Positions 1-10,928 of a stretch of 64,000 nt of DNA are shown piece by piece. The DNA lies in NCBI RefSeq assembly GCF_030247195.1, contig NC_080672.1, forward strand, positions 353,584,413 to 353,648,412, in the 5' to 3' direction. Origin of the DNA: Topomyia yanbarensis. Lineage: Eukaryota; Arthropoda; Insecta; Diptera; Culicidae. The translations under genes and the position numbers were made by a program. Under the pieces are notes generated by a model, which ran no database searches, was not told the origin of the DNA, and was given only the letters and a program-made list of their open reading frames with translations. Numbering within the stretch: the first letter of the stretch is position 1; each line of letters starts with the position of its first letter.

Positions 1-560
1 ATACAAAATGATTCAACATATTGCGACAAAATCCAGAGAATATGAACTATCTACCATTAGATTCAACTCGTACCTGAATTATTCGGATTCGGTCACCCTC
101 AAGTCAAATGACTCTCGCTTGGGAACAATATCTGAATTATCTGATAATTCCACCTCGTACTTCACCGCCTGGAAACGCCTATGCTTTTTCCCTTCTAGTC
201 GCAGCCCAGCATCTGACCCGTCCATAAGATAGTAGCTCTGCGTTTCCACAATCGCCAACAAATCGCTGTCATTTGATGACTTAACCCTTTCGGATTTATA
301 TCGGACCGTTCCGAGCGAGCAACGTACGAGGACACGTGTGAGGTTGCGAATGGGATGGATGGGGACATAACCTTCAACAGATACGGTTTCCACTGTTGAT
401 CACGACCGTATAGTATATGTGCGAGTACGTCGCGGCATCGATCAAAGGAAATTGTAGATGCATGAAGAAAAATTGATTTCATCAGCCCAGATTCCTCCCG
501 ATAAAGGTGAGATATGTTTGAAATTATTGTCTCTGTGCATTGCGCAAACTGCATGCACAA
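1..560 (-). pseudogene. Decayed ORF of unknown origin, possibly running off the left edge
   Basis: On the minus strand a reading frame opens near 560 and stays open to about 395. A one-base shift moves it to a second frame that is open from 393 to 79. After a stop at 79-81 the same frame continues open almost to the window edge. Read across the breaks, the amino-acid composition looks protein-like rather than random: mixed charged and hydrophobic residues without low complexity. No signal peptide, zinc finger or transposase motif is visible. I do not recognise the family. It could be a host gene exon, a transposon protein or an integrated viral fragment; the sequence alone does not decide. 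Two disabling changes argue against a functional gene. Confidence 0.35.
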
Positions 561-1203
561 TAGGGTGACTCACCAATTACGTTGCAAGTTGTCGAATTTG
601 AATTCAGTCAACTATGCGACAGCGTTGTCCGGGTTAATCGATTACTAAATAAGTAGATACTTAAGCTTAATCTTGTTTCCGTTCAGTTTTTTAAGGAATT
701 ATAAACTTTTATCCTTTGAACAAAAATAAACTAAACATTCGTTCTCAAAATTTCATCAGGATTAGAACCTTAGAGATTACACTATTTCTATTCATGACTC
801 GTTAAGCACATTGCATTTAGAAGACTATCTTGAACATTGGAAGGGGCGCATAATGTTCGATATGCGGTTCTGTCGCCTCACTGTACTGATCATAACACTC
901 GAAGATCTCGGAATCGTATATTCTTCAAATATGCCAATAGATTCAATTTACCGAACAATCTGTAATTTTGAGAAGTGTTCCTAATGTTGTACAACAACCA
1001 GTTTGTCAACGAATGGATTTTAGTTCGATTTAAAATATTTTTTTGACCGATAGGCAATCACAGTTTTGTAATCCGAAAATTGGCACTCGAAAAAAAAAAG
1101 TTACAAATACAGAAAAACTTATCAAAAAACAGACACTTTGCTTAAATCTTCATAGCTACAACTGATCATTACGAAAACTAACTCAATTTCTGCACAAAAC
1201 CAC
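561..1203. other. Intergenic, AT-rich
   Basis: No open frame of note, repeat or RNA gene was recognised. It is the 3' flank of MBF2-A. Confidence 0.5.
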
Positions 1204-1209
1204 TTTATT
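1204..1209 (-). terminator. Poly(A) signal of MBF2-A
   Basis: AATAAA on the minus strand, about 40 bases after the MBF2-A stop codon at 1248-1250. Confidence 0.5.
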
Positions 1210-1247
1210 TACAATTACACTAAACTAAAAAATACCATCCTCAAAAA

Positions 1248-1676
1248 TTACGGCGTACAATAAAACTCAAATATAATATTATACCGTAAGTGAGAGCTTC
1301 CGAGAACGTTGAAATTCACTGCACTCGTCCCCACATTACCACTTTCGATTTGCACGCTGAATCCGGTGCTGGATTCCCGGTCGGCATTCACTGTTACCAT
1401 GGAGATAGTTTTTGTTGCCTAGAAATAAGTGAAAATTTTCTCATTCGTCCATCAAGCGCCCGGGATCGGATCCGATAAACTCACCGAATTTGTGTTGAAT
1501 CCAACTTTCGCTGGAGTGGAAGTTCCTTTGGTAAGCGTTTTCTGTTGGCACAGCACATCCGTAACTGCCCTGGAACCGAAGAAATAGCTCTGCTCGTCGG
1601 CACCTCTGGCAGGTGTCATCAGCATCAGCAGCAGCAGTAAACAGCAGACTGAACTGTACAGCACGACGGAGGACAT
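1248..1676 (-). CDS. MBF2-A: secreted MBF2-family protein, two exons
   Basis: Exon 1 is 1485-1676 and exon 2 is 1248-1418, joined across a 66-base GTGAGT...CTAG intron in phase 0. The product is 120 residues. The first ~25 residues are a signal peptide with a leucine-rich core. The mature part has YFFGSRAVTDVLCQQ in exon 1 and ends FEFYCTP in exon 2. The one cysteine in exon 1 and the one near the C-terminus are conserved in all four paralogues here and could form a disulfide. The family is named after silkworm MBF2, described as a co-activator with MBF1 and FTZ-F1. Most insect members carry signal peptides and have no established role, so a secreted function is inferred. Closest relative here is MBF2-B. 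The split gene is intact. Confidence 0.82.
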
Positions 1677-1727
1677 TTTTGGTGACCTTTGATTCGCTTT
1701 CGCAGATGCACCGAAACTGATAGGGCG

Positions 1728-1764
1728 ACTGAACCGGTCAGGAGCAATGCAGTTACTCTTATAT
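1728..1764 (-). promoter_or_regulatory. Core promoter of MBF2-A (TATA box and initiator)
   Basis: Minus-strand TATAAG at 1763-1758 is followed 31 nt later by TCAGT at 1732-1728. Predicted start of transcription is about 1730, giving a 5' UTR of roughly 53 nt. Confidence 0.6.
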
Positions 1765-3440
1765 TGATTTTTGCCAGTTATGTAAGACCGATCTTTTTGG
1801 AGGTAATTTAGTGTTCACAATTGACATTTTTATGTGCATTATCACGTCATTGCCATTGATGATGTGGTTAGTGGTGTAATAACTGGAAAGTGAAAACTGT
1901 CTTGCGCAAAAAATTACTACTACTTTTATTACTTATTATACTACTCTCTTATGGTGCCGACGTCATGTCTAAAATAGGAACTTACCGGAAATTTTGCGAT
2001 TAGGCCAGACATACTACAAACTAGGTTTCGATTTATCTCATCAGTACGTGGCAGCCGACTTAATCAACTTTAAGTTAAAAATGAAACACTACTTGTATTC
2101 GTCTGTGTAGGATATAAGCGAGTAGAAATAAAACATAAATAATAACTTATCGAGAAATCGTAATCTATATACGTTATAGTGTACTGGTTAAATTTTATAT
2201 AAATTTTCTAGACCTTTCAATTGTATTTGTCTTGATGCTATAAAATCAAATGGAATAAACAATTTTAGATGTGCAAGCCTTGATTGTTGTGACAGACAAC
2301 CAAGCTTGGAAGGATTTCGGCGGTATTGGCTATAGATTTTGAGGTACTGGACGTAGCCGAGATTAAATATTCTTCGCAAGCATTAACTGAGCAACTGTTA
2401 GCTGTTGTGCAGGTTATGCCGTTGGCTGTATGTTGTTTTTGATTGCTGTTGATGAAGTTTTCTTCACAACTACAGTGAGTGGTAACTCAAACCAGTGTTT
2501 TTAATGCAAGTAGAAACGTCTACGCCCTTTTAAAAAAATTGCACTTGAGTCAAAATAATCTTATTGACTGTGGAAAATGAGTAGTCTTCCATGCCTGTGC
2601 ATCTTGTAAAGTTTCATCGGAATCTAAGATGGTCGGTCACGATTTTGGAGATTTTCGGACGGATCTTCGTGGAGTTCGTTTCATGTAAGACCCATATTGA
2701 CGATAGTTTTCATTGTATTGTAGTTTTCGGAAGTCGCCATCTTTGTTCTCAAATTGACGTCAATCATCGAAATTGGCGCCAATTATCGAAATCGCCCCAC
2801 TAATTACCATCGTTCATATGACACCCATATTGATGATAGTTTTCATCATTTCGTGGTAACCGTGAGCCGCACATGCTAAACAAATAAAACCACATGAATG
2901 GCGTCCTAAGGGGGCTAACCCCACATTGAGTCTTAAGGGAATTCAAGTTTTCTCGTTCATTTTCCGAGGAAAGTAGTCAATCGATTCGCAATCAATAAAT
3001 TTTGTGTTGTAGCTTACATATCGGTGAACTCAATATAATACTGTTTTTAGTTGGATTGCATTGTACGTTGACGTTTCAGCCCACACAGTCGTTCCTGAAT
3101 GTAAGGGCCGCTCACACACTTGCTATGTATGGCTATTTCCTAACTAATATATATTTCATGCACAAATATATATTATTGAGTACTCCAGTGAAGGTGTCAT
3201 GTATCTACATTAAAAGTTCACCGAGCAATAGGGGATTAAGAGAAAAACGGTAAATTGTGCTCAAAAAGTTAAAAAACGTTGAATCAATTATTATCTTTCG
3301 TTATAGAGTTATTGTATATTCGGAAAAGTTGCTGTATGGCACTTAGCGCTTTATTTGGTTGAATCATACTAGTTCGGAATTCAGTCGCTAGTCAGTAGGA
3401 CCTACAAAGTTGGTGTCTTCATATATACTTACACACTGCA
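1765..3440. other. Intergenic with scattered repeat fragments
   Basis: No gene recognised. Around 2605-2870 there are diverged pieces of the 'tcggaatctaagatgg...cccatattga' type, related in flavour to the tandem units starting at 3440. The rest shows nothing I can name. Confidence 0.4.
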
Positions 3441-4262
3441 ACCTCCATTTACGAACCAAACCGGGGGTTCGTAAATTGAATTAGTTCGTAAAAAAAAGTG
3501 TTCGTTATTTGGGATTTAGTTCGTGAAAAAAGTTTGCTCCACATTCTTATTAAAAATATTCTCGATAACCCTAACAATATGGGCATTTTTGGAACGGACT
3601 TTACAAGTAGATGATGAACAGATGGACAATGGGAACCTGTTTTGAAATCCAAGTTGTCGACTTCCGGTTGAGCAATATTCTCGATAACCCTAACAATTTA
3701 AACGGGAATTCGCCATCTTAACTATAAAAATAGCTTCAGATATCGATTTTCGTCATGTACTAGTCCACCCCGTGCTGAAAATACCCATATTGTTGAGGTT
3801 TTAGAAAATTTATCTAAACCGGAAGTCGCTATCTTGGATTAATAATGGCTCAAGACATCGATTTCCGTCATGCACTCGTTAAGTCCCATATTGTTAAGGT
3901 TATAGAGAATTTTTCTGAACCGAAAGTCGCTATCTTGGATTATAAAATGGCTCAACAAAGCGATTTCTCTCATGCACTCGTCAACCCGATTCCAAAAATA
4001 TTCATATTCTCGAGGATATAAAGAGTTTTTCTAAACCGGAAGACGCTATTTTGGATTTCAAAATGACTTCAGACATCGATTTCCGCCATTAACTCGTTAG
4101 CCCCATTCCGAAAATACCCTACTTGTATTGGTAACTGTTAGCTAAGGATATGTAAAATTGTAAACAACTTCTCACTCAAACTTTTTTTACGAACTTGGTT
4201 CGCAAAAAAAGTTCGATATTTCGAATTTAGTTCATAAAAAAAGTTACGTAAATCGAATATTA
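3441..4262. repeat. Repeat element with internal ~120-bp tandem units
   Basis: The ends are rich in TTCGTAAA-type motifs in opposite orientations (3447-3530 and 4180-4262). The interior holds four to five diverged copies of a unit with the order: 'accggaagtcgctatcttgg', 'catcgatttccgtcatg', 'actcgtta', 'aaaatacccatattgt', 'ttatagagaatttttct'. A non-autonomous transposon with a minisatellite core is the simplest reading. Confidence 0.5.
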
Positions 4263-4993
4263 CGTAAAAACGCTTTTAATCCACCTAACAGTGTGATGAG
4301 ACATCTCTTATAACTCTTATCACTCTCTTCGGATATTATATCGTTTGAGAACATTTAGAACTTGATGTTTCGCGATGTTTTTGATAACACATACTACATG
4401 GGATTTTTTTATTTTCACTTTTCGATTTCGACTTCCGTCACTTGCGTTAATGCACTGGGTGCACAGTGCTCTGAAAATCTAGCGAAATCGTCTTAGGGCA
4501 CCAGCGGGTCTAATTCAGAGCTATCTGCGCGGCGAGTTAAATCTGTAAAGAATATTAAAATTTAATTTCTATTCCATAATTTTCAGTTCAGCAATTCGAG
4601 AGATCGTGTTCACCGCAAGCCATGAAAAATAGACTACTTTGTGAAGCGATGGTCACTATTTATTAAAAAATCACGGTTAAATGAAAAATAAAACTATTAA
4701 AAAATTTCAAATAGTTTATAATTTTCACAAACTTATTAGGAAAAATTGTTTAATAAGCTTTCGTAATATTGTGTAGGAAAAAAGCTGAAAATTTCAGTAT
4801 TTTCTCTATCTGCAACATATAAACCCTTAAGTATACCAATTAATTGGTATACGAATTGGAACAGGTTCGCCAAATTTTGGAAGAAGTCTATGAAATAACC
4901 CCTTGAAAACTACTTAAAAATTGTTGTAGTTCGATGCAATAAAAAAATCCCCAAAAATGAAATGTACCTATTAATGTGAAACACAGTGAATAA

Positions 4994-5250
4994 TACATAT
5001 AATAAAGACCCATTTTTATCAATTTTTTTTTTCTTTATAATAAACTGAAGCTGTTAATTGTTGCTTCAGTAGTCTTGATGTAGTCTGATAACTATTTCTG
5101 ATTATGATGAACTTTTTATTTTAGCATATTTCCATCTTCATGATAAAGAAAAACATGCTCAAGAAAGGAGTTACTCGAATTCAGTCTTGTTCGTCTGCTA
5201 GAGCCCATCAAACATATGTTCATATTTGGCTGATAAAATCGGGGTTTCAA
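4994..5250. mobile_element. Diverged MITE of the CAGTGAAGACCC family
   Basis: Begins 'aaagacccatttttatca' and ends 'gctgataaaatcggggtttca', matching the termini of the better-preserved element at 20850-21196. The copy-2 equivalent is about 59690-60000. Confidence 0.5.
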
Positions 5251-5606
5251 TGTGTTATAATATATTCAGCATTCGAAGAAATTTCTTGTGAATGAGTGTA
5301 GAACGACTTTGTTTCCACTTACTTGAAGTCAGCGGCGTAGCCAGAAATTCGGTTTGGTGGGGGTTTGGTGAAAATCGATCTTTCTGTTAAAACGGCATAA
5401 TTCCGAAACCGTAATTTTTGAAGTTTTAAAATTATGCAGAATTAATTTTTCAGAAAATAGTAACAGAGTTCGTGTCTTTAGCGAATTTGTTGAGACTTTA
5501 TTGTAGTCATGAATATTAACCTGAGAAAATTCACCATAAATACTTCTTGGACGATATACCGTCAAAATTATTTTATCAAATGATGCGCTGTTTAACGTTT
5601 GTAAAA

Positions 5607-5796
5607 TGGCCCTCTCTTGTATATTGAAGCTTATTTCTAGCCTTAAGATAGCTGTAAACTTTCTTTTCCGTTATAAAAAAAATTTCAACATTATAACCTC
5701 CTAGTTTTAAGATATCCAAAATGTAAAAACAAAAGCATTTGGCACCGCCAAGCTAACGGATTTGTGCCTATCAAATAAACGAAATGAATAAAAAAA
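5607..5796 (+). mobile_element. Short retroposon (SINE-like or truncated LINE tail) with TSD
   Basis: 190 bases ending in an AATAAA-like, A-rich tail. They are flanked by perfect 13-base direct repeats AACGTTTGTAAAA at 5594-5606 and 5797-5809. The other copy of the host repeat has only one such sequence, at 60257-60269, with no insert. No promoter box or coding frame was recognised. Confidence 0.65.
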
Positions 5797-6065
5797 AACG
5801 TTTGTAAAACTCATCAAAGATACTAAACCTCCGAAATTGGCGGTTTCAAAATGATGCTATCTTGACCTTAAATTACTGTTTTTCAACATTTGACCTATAC
5901 ATATAATTGGTCATACAACAAAAATCAAAATCGATCAGGACCTGCTAGAGTCGAATATAAATCGTCATTTTTCATAAATTTCTCTCTACATTCGGAAAGT
6001 GTTATCCACGTTATTAATCATATTACGTTTTCATCTCAACTCGACGCATTCCCAAAATAAAAACC

Positions 6066-6440
6066 AGTTTTAATTCACCTAGTGGTGCAATTGTGCTTTT
6101 CTCATTTGTCCAGACTACAATTCCAGTGCTGGTTATGTTCAATACAATGGTGGAAATGAATATTACATGTTCAGTACAATTTGCACATACGTACAATGGA
6201 TCGACAGCCACGATCTTGAGATACTATGTGATATTGAAACATCGCTTGAAACCAGCGGCGGATCATGGAGAAAGATCCGGGAGGTCCGGGTCCTGCCGAA
6301 AATTTTCAACTTGTTAAGAAAATTTAAACCAGTTTTAATTTTAAAGTAGCAAACCCACACTGCATACTCCCTCCGGGCCGGTATGATTGACGATTTTTAG
6401 AGTGATTGCATAACCTTTCTATATGAGAAAGGCAAAAATG
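6066..6440. mobile_element. MITE with TTTCTCAT / ATGAGAAA ends, copy 1
   Basis: Left end 'cacctagtggtgcaattgtg' then 'cttttctcat'; right end 'ctatatgagaaaggcaaaa'. The inner edges are inverted repeats. Copy 2 is at about 60536-60900. Confidence 0.5.
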
Positions 6441-8195
6441 TACCAAAGTCCAAAAAAATCAATTTTTGTCAAACATTATTTTTTTCGAGTTTACATCAAA
6501 TCTCAATGTTTCATTCATTATAAAGCCATTTGGCATCAAAAATACAAATTTGATTTTGAAAATGTTTCATTTCAGTTTATATGGGAATTTGCTGTGTGAT
6601 TGCACTCTTCAACTCGTAACTCCGGAACCGGAAGTCCAATCAATAAAAAATTCAATTGCAGCCGATGGGGAGGTTGTACCTTTCATTTGAGACTAACTTT
6701 GTGCAAATGGATCCAGCCATCTTTGATTAACAGAGGTCACATTTTTTTCCACTTACACACATACACGCACAGACATTTTCCGATCTCGGCGAACTGAGTC
6801 GGTTGGCATATGACACTCGGCCCTCCCGGTCGGGATTAGATTGACAAATTTTAGAGTGAATGAGAAAGGCAAAACATTTCTAGCAAATGTTGAAAGTTAT
6901 GCATTTTTTGGTGAGCAGTTCTATGTTTCATAGACATTCAATCAATGTTAACTTAGCTTTCTATTAAATAAAGACCCTTATTACAGTACATCTCTACAAA
7001 AACGAGCTCAATTTGAAAATAAATATGAGAATTATGATTGATTACAGAACTCTGGAATTTTCTATTGGAATGTTTTCAAGCAGGAATTTGATATTGATGC
7101 TATTAGACAACTGTGAAATCAAAACCAATAGATAAGTTACATATCAGGACCCCATTCCGACAATTTATCAAAAGTCCTCATGATGTTTACAACAACAGGT
7201 TATTAATGTACGGATCAGATAATTGTTATTGTAATATTGGATTAAATCAGTCAGCATCAATAAATTTTCAACTTCAATCCAATATTTTGTTTATGTGGTT
7301 GGGGTGGGGGTTGTATGGTGTTAAACCCCCAAACCCTCTCTTGGCTACGCCGTTGCTTGGAGTAATTTACTCCGCTTTCATTTTCCGGTATGTTTCAGAT
7401 CGATCCGATGGTCATAAGTTAGAAAAATTGCAGTCAGAAGGTTCGTACAAATGAACATTTTTGTACTGATAAGTTATCAAGTTCCTTCCAGACAACTTGG
7501 AAGTGTTCGGTGATTATTTCTAGCGGTTGTAGATAGAAAAATGAAATACAAAATTCGTTTTATCGTAATAATGCTTGGCTTATTTAAATGGATTATTACT
7601 ATATTGAACAATGAATAGGCGACAAAGAGTAATCCACAAACAACAAGCCATAACTTTTAAAGTATTCAAAATAGATATTTGAAGTCTTCAGTAAAGTTAT
7701 TCACAAAAGTAAGAGCTACAAATTTGCTGAAGACATTATTTCGATATAATCACTTCCAAGAAAATTTGTGAAAATATCTCACTCATAGGGGGATTAATCA
7801 GCAAAAGCACAATACCAAAAGAAAGGGCATATTACCTCCATTAAATTCTCCGAAGATACTATTGACCTAAAATAAGCCGTTTTGGCGTTAATAATAGATT
7901 ACATGTTTTTGGCCATATTACTGGCTATGGGAAATGATAAAAATCTTTCGTCCGCATTTAATGTTAAATATCTCTTTTGGTAATAGTCCATTTCATCAAG
8001 CTATAGCTTGTTCGAAAGGTATTCCTATAAGCTGCCTAGAAATATATAAATTATTAATCTATGCTGTCAATTTCATTTTTACACATTCAAACATTAATAT
8101 CTTGGAAACTAAACATTAGAACAAAAACGTTCTTACTGTTTGATAGTTCTTTCATTTAAAATTGGTTTGGATAAGATCGGTTCAGCCATTGCTAA

Positions 8196-8345
8196 GAAAC
8201 ACGAATGAGAGTTTGTCCGTTACATACACACACAAACAGACACACACACAGACATTGTCCCAAATCGTCGAACTGAGTCGATTGGTATATAAGACTCGGC
8301 CCTCCGGGCCTCGGAAAAAATCTTGAAAGTTTTAGCGAATTCTAT
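8196..8345. repeat. CA-rich and 'ctcggccctccgggcc' repeat tail
   Basis: CACACA-type tract at about 8226-8257, followed by a 'cgaactgagtcgattggtat...ctcggccctccgggcc' module. The same module occurs near 6790-6840, 35815-35850 and 61225-61270. Confidence 0.6.
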
Positions 8346-8880
8346 ATATTTCTTTTATAAGAAATGTAAAAGTGGGCGTAAAAACATCAGGATATGACGT
8401 ATTATGCTTAGTGGTTCACCTGTCCCCGTGGTTCATCTATTTCCACTTTTCCTTCTCCTTTATCTACGCCCAGCACATCGTCCACCTTTCCTGACAATAT
8501 TTAGAAAATCACTTTTTAACCTTTTTAACTACCATAGACATGGAATATTGTAGTTTGTAATGGTTGGAAATGTAGTGCTCTATTTTCTTTCGACACAACT
8601 TTTTATCATTTTTCGATTTCAGTAATACGGAAAACAACCTTACTAGTCCAGAATTGAAGGAGGAAACCAACAACCAACGAATCAAAACTGTGCATCACCG
8701 CTCGTAATGTTGTTCAATGAAGCAAATAAACGAAACTCAAGAATGAACAAATCATTCAATAATCACGAAAATAAAAACCAGTTCCAGGTCCAGTTTGCTT
8801 TCACCTCAATTGTGAACAACATATGCACTCACCCCAATAGCCCCATCAAACAGATGCATTTTACTGTTACAAAAGTCTGG
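8346..8880. other. Intergenic 3' flank of MBF2-B
   Basis: No gene or repeat recognised with confidence. Confidence 0.4.
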
Positions 8881-8886
8881 TTTATT
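8881..8886 (-). terminator. Poly(A) signal of MBF2-B
   Basis: AATAAA on the minus strand about 50 bases past the stop codon. Confidence 0.45.
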
Positions 8887-8933
8887 ATTATTATTTACCA
8901 AAAAAGCACTATGTAGTTCCGTTTGTTTTTATC

Positions 8934-9417
8934 TTAAGCCGCACACCAATACTGAAAGACCACGTTGTATGGTAGCACTCGCTTTCCGGACATCTGGAAG
9001 GATATCGCTGTCGTCGCCACGGCTCCTCGCTCAATGTACACGCGAAAACCATACTTGGAGTACCTGTCCGCGTTTATCGTCACAAAGTTGATTACTTTGG
9101 CATTCTGGAATGAGCAAACACCATTTACGATACATTTCACAGCGAAGCAAGCTTTCACTATATAGCAAACAAACAAAAACTCTCCTCACCGGATTTGTGT
9201 ACTGCACTTGAATCGGTGTTACGGAACCTTTGGTGACGGTTCGCTCGTAGCAAAGCGTGTCCGTTGCCAATCGGGATCCGAAGAAATAGGTTAAATCCGC
9301 TGTCTGTGCCCCGGTAAACTTATTGTATCCATCTGCCGTTGGATATGCACCGAGCAACACTAGCAAAACGAGTCCCACGGACCAATAGGAAAAATTACAG
9401 ACAAAATTAAGGCTCAT
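8934..9417 (-). CDS. MBF2-B: secreted MBF2-family protein, two exons
   Basis: Exon 1 is 9190-9417 and exon 2 is 8934-9104, joined across an 85-base GTGAGG...TTCCAG intron in phase 0. The product is 132 residues. The signal peptide has the core VGLVLLVLLGAYPTADG. Exon 1 holds TYFFGSRLATDTLCYERTV; exon 2 ends FQYWCAA. Exon 2 is 57 codons including the stop, exactly as in MBF2-A, and the two proteins share YFFGSR, a TD-x-LC core and the TKG-x-x-TP stretch. The frame also has a Met 13 codons further up at 9456, but that codon lies only 14 bases after the TATA box and ahead of the predicted transcription start. I therefore choose the Met at 9415-9417. The role is as uncertain as for the family. 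Confidence 0.82.
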
Positions 9418-9440
9418 TTTAAAAACGCTACGCACCAGAA

Positions 9441-9477
9441 ACTGTTCCAAGGGCATTGGCCCTCAATGGTTTTTATA
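9441..9477 (-). promoter_or_regulatory. Core promoter of MBF2-B (TATA box and initiator)
   Basis: Minus-strand TATAAAAA at 9477-9470, then ACAGT at 9445-9441, 32 nt on. Transcription is predicted to begin near 9443, about 25 bases ahead of the chosen ATG. This spacing decides the translation start. Confidence 0.6.
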
Positions 9478-10836
9478 GTGGTCAGCTTGGTGCGCCCGGT
9501 CCTTCAGGAACAAGGACTCCCCGTCCAGAGCGAAGCTGGGTCATGTTCGATTAATTGCTTGTCATTAATCTAATTATTTAATTTGGCGGCCTCTTTGCTA
9601 GTTTGCGAAAAATTGAGGCGCAGCGGTTTCATATCCTGATATGCAAATGAATTAATTTTTCGGGTATGCCAAAGTATTTCCCGGAATATGTGTGTCACTG
9701 GGGCAACCTAATTTTAGGCACCATAATGAAACTTTCGTTTATCGTGGTGATGTTCAGTGAACGGTTTTCAAAATGTGATGTACGACTTATTTCACGGTAG
9801 ACTTTAAATCATAAATCTGAAACCTGAAAACAAAAAAAAACTTCAATCAACTATAATGACTAGGTCTGAATGAGGAAAAAGTCATACATATTATATACTA
9901 ATCAGATTCAGTTTCTAATAACGAAGAACGAAAGGAAAAAGCACGTGACAAATTTTATAAAACTCGCCTACTGGGCGAACTAAAACCGAGTCATCAATGC
10001 GGTAGTATTCCAAACGGTGTTTGAAATGGGTCAATCTATTGGCGTTTTCGTTTTTTCTTGATGCTACACCGGTGTAGTGCAAAGAAAGAGATAGACTGAT
10101 TACACCCAAGTTTGAATGAGTGTAGCACCGACTACACCGGTGTAGTGCACTGTCAAAAACGAATATGCCATATGAAAACACAATTGTGATGACCCCTAGA
10201 TCCCTAGATGGTGAAAGGATGGTTGTGAAATTTGAAACGGACCATATTCATAATTTTTTCAAGTGGCTGTGTGATGTTTGAACTCAGGATAATTTACTCG
10301 GGTAGACATGAAATACGTGATTTACTTGGGAATCTAGTGTTTCTTAAAATTTAAAAAGATTTAAAGGATGCACTATAGCTACCTTAAACTCTTAAACCCT
10401 GAGTGCACCAGTGCTTTGCGTTTGCCTACGATTAAATCAAATGCTTTCCTAGTGAAAAACTTACACAGGAACTTGCATAAATACTTAAAAAAAAACAAAC
10501 AGTACCCGCAGTTCGTGGGTAAAATTTCGGAGCTCCACAGAGAAAAAAATCCTACCAGCTGAAGTTTAAAAGCAGCACATTTCCCTGTATGTCCCAGATG
10601 CATGTTACCCGGTCTCGACGTCACTCGATTTCGACTTTTACGCATTTTCACTGTCTTGCCATTTCACCGAGACATTGCCAAAACTGAGAACAAGCTGCGA
10701 TTTTTTTTTCGTTCCTGGTATGGAATCTGGGTTATGTGTTCGTTCGGTGTTTATTTTCAGCCCAACCTGATCCCGGTTCTCATGCGGGACTCACAAAAGC
10801 CAGTTTCCCGGCGAAAGTTGGCCAAATTAACAATTT
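9478..10836. other. Divergent intergenic region between MBF2-B and MBF2-C
   Basis: This stretch separates two divergently transcribed paralogues, so upstream control sequences for both may lie here. At about 10040-10160 there is a repeat with two 'ctacaccggtgtagtgca' palindromic motifs. Nothing else recognised. Confidence 0.4.
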
Positions 10837-10873
10837 TATAAAACCTGCTAACTGAAATGCAACACTTTTCAGT
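10837..10873 (+). promoter_or_regulatory. Core promoter of MBF2-C (TATA box and initiator)
   Basis: TATAAAA at 10837-10843 and TCAGT at 10869-10873, 32 nt apart. The start of transcription is expected near 10871, some 58 nt before the ATG. Confidence 0.6.
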
Positions 10874-10928
10874 GCAACATATGATCTTCGGCAGGGATCA
10901 TCACTATCATACATAATCGCGGTGCCCA

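Larger units (their letters stand above)
5332..7355. mobile_element. Nested element with GGCGTAGCCA terminal inverted repeats
   Basis: The left end at 5332 reads GCGGCGTAGCCAG and continues into G-rich sequence. The right end reads CCCCCAAACCCTCTC and then TTGGCTACGCCGTTGC. The two are inverted copies. In copy 2 the left end is missing and the right end (about 61765-61795) is kept. Confidence 0.5.
4271..8195. mobile_element. Dispersed 4-5 kb repeat, copy 1
   Basis: About 3.9 kb here matches 57886-62688 in the same orientation, with many substitutions and indels. Copy 1 lacks about 1.1 kb found in copy 2 (58006-59110); the gap lies near 4404. Copy 1 carries a 190-bp insertion at 5607-5796 that copy 2 lacks. 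No transposase or reverse transcriptase ORF is visible, so the block is a composite of non-autonomous elements that was copied, or a large non-autonomous element. Confidence 0.7.

Noticed and set aside
3441..4262. CRISPR-like or satellite array
   Set aside because: Units are adjacent and diverged with no unique spacers; it is a decayed tandem repeat in a eukaryotic transposon.
9031..9183. C-terminal extension of the MBF2-B exon-1 frame past the donor
   Set aside because: It reads through the GTGAGG intron and the exon 2 region in the wrong frame; splicing gives the family-like end instead.
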